DNA from: Candidatus Saccharimonadota bacterium
GTDB taxonomy: Bacteria; Patescibacteriota; Saccharimonadia; Saccharimonadales; UBA4665
Assembly: GCA_029288485.1 (NCBI GenBank)
Contig: JARIHC010000004.1
Span: 186,001-250,000, forward strand
Length of the DNA: 64,000 nt
Direction: 5' to 3'
The position numbers were made by a program, and so were the translations under genes. Under the pieces are notes generated by a model. It searched no databases. It was given only the letters and a program-made list of their open reading frames with translations, and was not told where the DNA came from. Shown here one piece after another: positions 59,312-64,000 of this stretch. Position 1 is the first letter of the stretch. Each line of letters opens with the position of its first letter.

Positions 59312-60856
59312 ATGGACTACCTAGAAATTCTGCGCCGGCACTTACGCCTCTACCTGGTAGTTATAATCATACTCAATAACATCGTTCTAGTTGGCCTGTG
59401 GGCAGCAGGGTTAGAGCTAGCTCATTTATCGCCGATCGGACTGGTTAGCTGCAGTTTAATAATTAGCGCGATTGGTGCCTTAGCAATCGTTTATATAGGC
59501 AGCAATTTAATCCTTAAGCCTATTCAGGCTCTCCGTCAAGCTATCCTTAGCCTTAGTCCAGACGGTCAGCGCACGCCGCCGCCAGATATTCAGAACTTAA
59601 AAGTCGGCCGCGAACTGGTTGCCAGTATGGTCGGACAAATCAACCAGCTATCGAGCGTTGCGCGGCAAACGTCTGCTGTCAACGAAACTCAGAACCACGA
59701 GTTGGGACGAAACTTTATAGCTCAGAATATACCTTTGCCGCTACTCATACTTGACCCAACTGAAACTATTATTTTTGCCAATAGCGCGGCTGCCCAGTAT
59801 ATTGGCATTGCCGCCGACCAGCTGCTAGGCAAAAATGTTTACATGGTTCTGGACATGGCTTTCCCAGATCAAAACACCTTTGATAGGTGGCTCAAGCAAG
59901 CCAAGACCGCGAACGCCACAGCCACAGCCAGCTGGGAGCGTGTGCGGCTCGGTGTGCGCGACACACACCCGGCCCGGTTATTTGATTTAGCGGCTTATTA
60001 TAACCGCGACAACCCTGACAAAATAGAAACTATGTTGGTGCTGTTCGATCACACCAAGCAGTACAGCCAGGACGAGCAGGCAATTAGCTTTATAGCCTTG
60101 ACCGTCCACGAACTGCGTACTCCGCTGACGTTGCTGCGCGGCTATATCGAGGTGTTTGAAGAGGAGCTGGGCAACTCGCCTAATGTCGATCCGGACCTAA
60201 AAAGCTTCATGCAAAAAATGCGCGCTCAAGCCGAGCAGTTAACATCGTTCGTGAATAATATCTTGAACGTTGCCAGGGTAGACGACAATCAGCTAGAACT
60301 CCACCTGGAAAAGGAAAGCTGGCCGAACATTCTCAAAAGCGCTGTGAATGCCCTGAGTTTGCAGGCCAAAGTCCGCGGCATCACCATACATTGCCGCATA
60401 GATACGAGCGTGCCAGAGGTCGGCGTGGACCGCTTAAGCGTTCAGGAAGTCATTAACAACCTAATCGACAACGCCATCAAATATAGCGGCACCAGCAAAG
60501 TCATTAATATTGATTCGCATCTTACCAAGGAAGGTTTAATAGAAACTACGGTCCAAGATTTCGGGGTCGGCATCCCTAGCAATGTAATGCAAAATCTGTT
60601 TACTAAGTTTTATCGCGACCATAGAAATCGGGCTCAAATTGGTGGTACCGGTCTAGGATTATACCTCAGTAAAGCTATTATTGATGCCCACGGCGGCACC
60701 CTTTGGGTGCGCAGCAGACCGGGCCAAGGTAGCACCTTTGGGTTCACTTTAGTGCCGTACGCCAAGCTAGCAGAAGAGCAAAAACAAAACGGCGACACAG
60801 ATCTAACGCGCAGCGCCCACGGCTGGATCAAGAACCATTCGCTATACCGGCGTTGA
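59312..60856 (+). CDS. Sensor histidine kinase with PAS domain
   Basis: The 514-residue protein has two N-terminal membrane helices (about 12-36 and 42-68), a HAMP-like linker, a PAS domain (about 135-245; IPLPLLILDPTETIIFANSAAAQYIG), a HisKA domain with the phospho-acceptor in LTVHELRTPLTLLRGY near 268, and an HATPase_c domain with NLIDNAIKYSG (N box), DFGVGIP (G1) and GGTGLGLYLSK (G2). The DUF3048 gene is 3 nt upstream. A receiver-only protein is encoded 1 kb downstream and may be a partner. The signal is unknown. Confidence 0.88.
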   Translation: MDYLEILRRHLRLYLVVIIILNNIVLVGLWAAGLELAHLSPIGLVSCSLIISAIGALAIVYIGSNLILKPIQALRQAILSLSPDGQRTPPPDIQNLKVGRELVASMVGQINQLSSVARQTSAVNETQNHELGRNFIAQNIPLPLLILDPTETIIFANSAAAQYIGIAADQLLGKNVYMVLDMAFPDQNTFDRWLKQAKTANATATASWERVRLGVRDTHPARLFDLAAYYNRDNPDKIETMLVLFDHTKQYSQDEQAISFIALTVHELRTPLTLLRGYIEVFEEELGNSPNVDPDLKSFMQKMRAQAEQLTSFVNNILNVARVDDNQLELHLEKESWPNILKSAVNALSLQAKVRGITIHCRIDTSVPEVGVDRLSVQEVINNLIDNAIKYSGTSKVINIDSHLTKEGLIETTVQDFGVGIPSNVMQNLFTKFYRDHRNRAQIGGTGLGLYLSKAIIDAHGGTLWVRSRPGQGSTFGFTLVPYAKLAEEQKQNGDTDLTRSAHGWIKNHSLYRR

Positions 60857-61747
60857 TTCTGAGCTCATAGAACTAAATAAGTCCGCCAACATAGCATCTT
60901 CAGCAGCTTGCTGTTTCAGCTGAGTCTCTATGGGCGTAACTTGAGGTCGGATGTCTTTAGCGAGCTCAAAGAGCCTGCGCATATGAGCAAGATCAACATG
61001 ATGAGCTTGCTCGGTTTGCTTTTGCTCAGGTTTAAAATCTCCAAATTTTATGTCGTTTGTATCAATTAGACCACTCAAGCGGCTTCTAATCCGAGTCTGT
61101 GGAACTGGCTTATCAAACCTGGTTTGCACGGACATATCAAATCGCCAAGTTGTAGGCCGCTCCGGCGCCAAAGCATCTTCATAAGCTACATTTAGCTCAA
61201 TACCTACTTTGTGGCGCTCGCCCCAATCTTCAGACGGATAATTGCTGTAATCTGGGCCGCGCATTAGCGACTCGCGGTAATCCGTATCGCCTCTGGGAAA
61301 ACGGTCACGTAGAACACTCAAAAGCAGCATCGCAGCAACCGGCTTATAGCGATCCGGGCCGCTTCTTTCGTTAGCTTCCTTTATGAGAGTGTGATGAGTA
61401 GTGGTAGGCCAGCTCATGCCGCCTGTAATAGCTTGACGCTTCAGAAACGCCTCCCACACCTCTTGCCTGGAAGTTTTGTCGGTAATCGTGATCGGCACGC
61501 GCCCGTATGCACCGCCTTCCCAAAGAACGCCTTCGTTGTCAGCGGTCAGCGTAGTACCGTTCTCGCCGCGCGCCCGCCGTTCGTCGGCAGCATAAACTGC
61601 TAATCGACCCGCCAGCCTATCAAATGTTTGGTTGGCCAGGTCAGCGATACCTTCGCTAACTATCCCGGGCGTTGACTCCGGCGACAAAACCATAGGCTGG
61701 ATATATCCAGAATCTGATTGCGGTTCAGTAACTGCCATTTCACCCAT
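60842..61747 (-). CDS. Hypothetical soluble protein
   Basis: The 301-residue protein has no signal peptide or membrane helix and matches no family I recognise. A central region (residues about 90-215) with KTSRQEVWEAFLKRQAITGG and WGERHKVGIELNVAYED could be a compact domain, followed by a helical end. AAAGGAG precedes the ATG at 61747. Its stop overlaps the convergent kinase gene by 15 nt. It is divergent from the receiver gene. Confidence 0.55.
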   Translation of the reverse strand: MGEMAVTEPQSDSGYIQPMVLSPESTPGIVSEGIADLANQTFDRLAGRLAVYAADERRARGENGTTLTADNEGVLWEGGAYGRVPITITDKTSRQEVWEAFLKRQAITGGMSWPTTTHHTLIKEANERSGPDRYKPVAAMLLLSVLRDRFPRGDTDYRESLMRGPDYSNYPSEDWGERHKVGIELNVAYEDALAPERPTTWRFDMSVQTRFDKPVPQTRIRSRLSGLIDTNDIKFGDFKPEQKQTEQAHHVDLAHMRRLFELAKDIRPQVTPIETQLKQQAAEDAMLADLFSSMSSESTPV

Positions 61748-61814
61748 TATTAAACTCCTTTGACGTTAGATCTATAGTATCGCTTGATCGGTGTCCGCAC
61801 AAGCAAGGCCATGC

Positions 61815-61820
61815 TATAGT
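61815..61820 (+). promoter_or_regulatory. Extended -10 box of the receiver gene
   Basis: TGC precedes TATAGT, and the ATG at 61829 follows 8 nt later with no Shine-Dalgarno sequence. Confidence 0.55.
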
Positions 61821-61828
61821 ATTTGTGA

Positions 61829-62224
61829 ATGGATACGAACACCAACACCCAGACTGGCCGCACCGTTCTTTGTATAGAAGACGAACACTTTATTAGTGAG
61901 CTTTACACCCGCGCACTTACTAAAGAGGGTTACAAAGTAACGAACGTGGCGGACGGCATAAAAGGCCTGGCCGAAGCCGAAACTAACCAGTACGACATAA
62001 TTTTGCTTGATTTAATGCTGCCTAATTTGACTGGGGTAGAGATCTTACGAAAACTGCGTGATCCGGCCCGCCAGCCAGCCATTCGCTCTAAAATTGTTAT
62101 CACCACTAATCTCGAGCAACGAGACGACGTCCGCGCCGATATTGAAAAACAAGCTGACGGCTATTTGGTAAAAGCCGAACTCACACCTCACGAACTCGTG
62201 GAGTTTTTAAATAAAGTTAAGTAG
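61829..62224 (+). CDS. Receiver-only response regulator (CheY-like)
   Basis: The 131-residue protein is a single receiver domain: acidic pair in LCIEDEHF near residue 18, phosphorylated aspartate in IILLDLMLPNLTG near 64, switch threonine in IVITTN near 92 and lysine in GYLVKAELT near 113. No DNA-binding domain is attached, so output would pass to another protein. It may take phosphate from the kinase at 59312 or the one beginning at 63853. Its stop overlaps the convergent gene by 8 nt. Confidence 0.85.
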   Translation: MDTNTNTQTGRTVLCIEDEHFISELYTRALTKEGYKVTNVADGIKGLAEAETNQYDIILLDLMLPNLTGVEILRKLRDPARQPAIRSKIVITTNLEQRDDVRADIEKQADGYLVKAELTPHELVEFLNKVK

Positions 62225-62690
62225 TTTGCGCCGCTAGAACGCTTGGCTCGCCAAACGCGGTTTCATCAAAAGGGTTGCCAGTGCGGCCCCACAGATAAGC
62301 CCGCCTGCATAGCTCGTCGAGACTCAACTTAAGCGTAGGCGAGGCTTCGTCTGGCACATATAACATATCGTCGCTAACCCACGCAAAATTGGATTCGGCC
62401 GCTTTATGCATCATTCTACCCATGAACTCTTCATCTATTTTGAGTGTCCGCAACACTCTTGACTCATAGCCGTATTCCACAAAAGCTCTAACTATATCAA
62501 ACGCATGCCGATTGTAGAGTTCCTTTTCGTCATCGGTAATATCTCCTCTGATAACCGCTTCTCGCAATGTATCCACCTGGCTTGACGCGATTAAGCCGGC
62601 ATTTTGGCCGTATTCGTCGTAACCCAGCTGGGCCCTAAAAGGGAATTGCTCGGGGTCAACTACCGACGGTCCGCATACTGTTTCAACCAT
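62217..62690 (-). CDS. Hypothetical protein
   Basis: The product is 157 residues from the ATG at 62690, with GAGGAG 6 nt upstream; longer in-frame starts lack this. It is soluble and mostly helical, with a conserved-looking core (DEKELYNRHAFDIVRAFVEYGYESRVLRTLKID, residues about 55-87) and a C-terminal helix (LSLDELCRRAYLWGRTGNP). I do not recognise the family. It overlaps the receiver gene by 8 nt at the 3' ends. Confidence 0.55.
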   Translation of the reverse strand: MVETVCGPSVVDPEQFPFRAQLGYDEYGQNAGLIASSQVDTLREAVIRGDITDDEKELYNRHAFDIVRAFVEYGYESRVLRTLKIDEEFMGRMMHKAAESNFAWVSDDMLYVPDEASPTLKLSLDELCRRAYLWGRTGNPFDETAFGEPSVLAAQTT

Positions 62691-62757
62691 TTCTACTCCT
62701 CGCCTTATACCTAATAAAATACAACGCAAGTCAACGAAGGGCAAGCATAAACAATAC

Positions 62758-62784
62758 GTGGTGACCTCACGGGGAATCGAACCC
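62758..62784 (-). repeat. 27-bp copy of the tRNA-Glu 3' end (possible attachment site)
   Basis: These 27 bases are identical to 63661-63687, which hold the CCA, acceptor 3' strand and T-arm part of tRNA-Glu. No 5' half is present here, so it cannot be a tRNA. Both copies have the same orientation and bracket one permease gene. This is the pattern left by integration into a tRNA 3' end, or the remnant of a duplicated tRNA gene. Confidence 0.7.
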
Positions 62785-62802
62785 TAAATTTGCCGTGCGT
62801 CG

Positions 62803-63645
62803 CTACAAATAACTAAATAGCACTATAACGAATAGAAGAGCGGCACTGGCGGCCAGCTGTTTAAATAAAACTTTTTCTTTCAAAACCACCGAACTGCATA
62901 TATAAATCAGTCCGGGCCCTAACAGTAAGATAAGAATAGTAAAGTTAAGACCCAGCCGCTGTATAGAGTAGAGGCTAGCCAAGCCACTTATTGCATACAA
63001 AAATCCTGAGCCTATGCCCCAAGTAACCTGCCGCTTGTCTAGGCTGGCCACATTGGGGCGCATGAGCAATCGGGTGAGCATTAATACGCCTGCTGTGCGA
63101 ATCAGCAGCAAATAGACTGGCGAAACTTTTTCGGCAAGTCCAAGCTTATAAGTACTATACGAGATGGCTGAGCACACAACTCCTAGAAAGAGATAAACTG
63201 TTCCTTTGTCGAGCTGCAGTCTTAACTTCTTGTCGGCATTACCCCAATACAGAATGACAACACCAATGACGATAGCAACTACATATTTGATTTGTCTTTC
63301 CGAGGGAAAAAGCACGTAAGCCAAAAAGCTGGCCAAGATAGGCTCAAGATTGTTGATCGGCTCCCTAAGTGAAAGATTCTTGGAGCTCAAGCCAACGTAA
63401 TCAAAGAAATTCTGACCGAAGGATACAACAATCATCACAACCATCAAGCAACCAAACCAAATGGTTAAACGAGGCAAGAATGGATGCGCAAAGAGTGCTA
63501 ATAACAGTAAGCTGCCAATCATGGTGCTAAACAGCAAAGTAACTAACTCGCCAGGCTTGATCTTGTTCTGGTTGTAGTTAAGTTTATCGACTGTCTTGCC
63601 GGCAACTTCGCCTATTACCGAGAGTAATGGGTAGATAAAATCCAT
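62803..63645 (-). CDS. DMT-superfamily (EamA-like) permease
   Basis: The 280-residue protein has about ten membrane helices in the EamA two-repeat arrangement. A REPINNLEPILASFLAYVLFPSERQ segment lies near residue 95, and GPGLIYICSSVVLKEKV near 240 is typical of the second repeat (PxxxxxxxxxxxxE). The substrate is unknown; relatives move amino acids, nucleosides or other metabolites. The ATG lies 16 nt after the tRNA-Glu 3' end, so the two may be co-transcribed. Its composition seems more AT-rich than that of neighbouring genes. It lies between tRNA-Glu and a copy of its 3' end. Confidence 0.7.
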   Translation of the reverse strand: MDFIYPLLSVIGEVAGKTVDKLNYNQNKIKPGELVTLLFSTMIGSLLLLALFAHPFLPRLTIWFGCLMVVMIVVSFGQNFFDYVGLSSKNLSLREPINNLEPILASFLAYVLFPSERQIKYVVAIVIGVVILYWGNADKKLRLQLDKGTVYLFLGVVCSAISYSTYKLGLAEKVSPVYLLLIRTAGVLMLTRLLMRPNVASLDKRQVTWGIGSGFLYAISGLASLYSIQRLGLNFTILILLLGPGLIYICSSVVLKEKVLFKQLAASAALLFVIVLFSYL

Positions 63646-63660
63646 GTTAATTAAGAGGGT

Positions 63661-63687
63661 GTGGTGACCTCACGGGGAATCGAACCC
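63661..63687 (-). repeat. 27-bp direct repeat at the tRNA-Glu 3' end
   Basis: This is the tRNA-resident copy of the 27-bp direct repeat, identical to 62758-62784. The distance between copies is 903 bp. Confidence 0.75.
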
Positions 63688-63736
63688 CGATTGCCAGGAT
63701 GAGAACCTGGTGTCCTAGCCGTTAGACGATGAGGCC
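63662..63736 (-). tRNA. tRNA-Glu (CTC)
   Basis: On the minus strand the acceptor GGCCTCA pairs with TGAGGTC, the anticodon stem CCAGG/CCTGG encloses loop TTCTCAT (anticodon CTC), and the T-arm is CGGGGTTCGATTCCCCG. The discriminator is A and CCA is encoded. Its last bases are the 27-bp repeat found again at 62758. Confidence 0.92.
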
Positions 63737-63852
63737 GAATCAGCCAATCCGAAGCTCGCCGTATCTTATCATATCTGTTAGAGGCCGTCCAGGGGTGGAC
63801 AAACGTAAGGGGATTACAGATAATAACACCATGACAATAAAGTGGTGGGCTG

Positions 63853-64000
63853 ATGTTCGGCTTCAAAAAAACATCCCAAAATAACTCTAAAACACCAGCT
63901 GGCAAATTGGCGGCCAGTCTACGCGACGAGCAAAAGCGCTTTGAGATTATTGTTAACAGTATCGATGACGGCGTCATTTTGATAGACAACCAGCAGGTAA
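63853..64000 (+). CDS. Partial PAS-domain sensor kinase (N-terminus only)
   Basis: From the ATG at 63853 the plus strand is open to the window end, giving 49 residues. After a short basic start (MFGFKKTSQNN), RFEIIVNSIDDGVILIDNQQV is a clear beginning of a PAS domain. Such N-termini usually belong to histidine kinases, but the rest is outside the window. GGTGGG before the ATG is a fair ribosome-binding site. A longer minus-strand frame overlapping this stretch runs antisense through it and the tRNA. Confidence 0.65.
   Translation, partial: MFGFKKTSQNNSKTPAGKLAASLRDEQKRFEIIVNSIDDGVILIDNQQV

Noticed and set aside
63651-63989. Minus-strand frame of 112 codons at the window end
   Set aside because: It runs through tRNA-Glu and antisense to a plus-strand PAS-domain start, so it is very unlikely to be a gene.
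1-64000. CRISPR array, insertion sequence or transposase
   Set aside because: No regularly spaced direct repeats, terminal inverted repeats or transposase motifs were seen; the only tandem repeats are protein-coding.

Overview
The window looks like a chromosomal segment of a Candidatus Saccharibacteria (TM7) or closely related Patescibacteria (CPR) genome. This is an inference from gene content: a membrane-anchored ClpB-like ATPase with a small membrane partner, a TrmB-type regulator, a CvpA-protease (MarP) fusion, VKOR, a TatA/TatC pair, sortase plus an LPNTG protein, DUF3048 and PEGA proteins, and many small genes without recognisable families. TGA is used as a normal stop. Coding density is very high, with many 4-bp ATGA overlaps. 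Many transcripts appear leaderless: a TATAAT-like box sits 6-10 nt before the start codon and there is no Shine-Dalgarno sequence. No complete prophage, insertion sequence or CRISPR array is visible.

Layout. 1-9456: a loose coenzyme A region. It holds a fused PPCS-like/class II aldolase-like gene, split coaB and coaC, coaD and coaE, interspersed with a TrmB regulator, membrane proteins, a lipoprotein, a candidate small RNA, an amidohydrolase and an HD-type phosphohydrolase. 9459-11356: a TauD-like dioxygenase translationally coupled to a possible ATP-grasp-like enzyme. 11436-14584: a surface-protein operon of three related small secreted proteins around a DUF916-like membrane protein. 14691-18866: two divergent phage-tail-fibre-like genes. 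18870-22391: a secreted protein, tatC/tatA, and a Y-family polymerase with two small genes. 22407-29911: PLD-like protein, purM, secretory lipase-like protein, LPNTG surface protein, purN, superoxide dismutase and an IMP dehydrogenase-like enzyme. 30055-37022: acetolactate synthase, aldehyde dehydrogenase, MarP protease, VKOR, an Nramp-related transporter and a TauE/SafE permease. 37019-40954: GNAT, a MacB-type ABC exporter, tRNA-Ser and asd. 41046-50958: the membrane Clp system, an APH-like kinase, pyrH, two coiled-coil proteins, and a tightly coupled xth-mazG-pip-HAD-kinase operon followed by a PD-(D/E)XK-like protein. 50987-56514: phosphatase, collagen-like and membrane proteins, tRNA-Leu, sortase and PEGA protein. 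56555-64000: gltX, DUF3048 protein, a sensor kinase, a receiver protein, unknown genes, a DMT-family permease bracketed by tRNA-Glu and a copy of its 3' end, and the start of a second PAS kinase.

How the genes fit together. Cell-surface construction is a clear theme: sortase with an LPNTG substrate, Tat export, VKOR and MarP at the envelope, and two surface-protein clusters. The CoA genes cover the late pathway from phosphopantothenate; pantothenate kinase is not seen here. purM, purN and an IMPDH-like gene suggest partial purine synthesis. Several proteins have no family I recognise and are described only by visible features.
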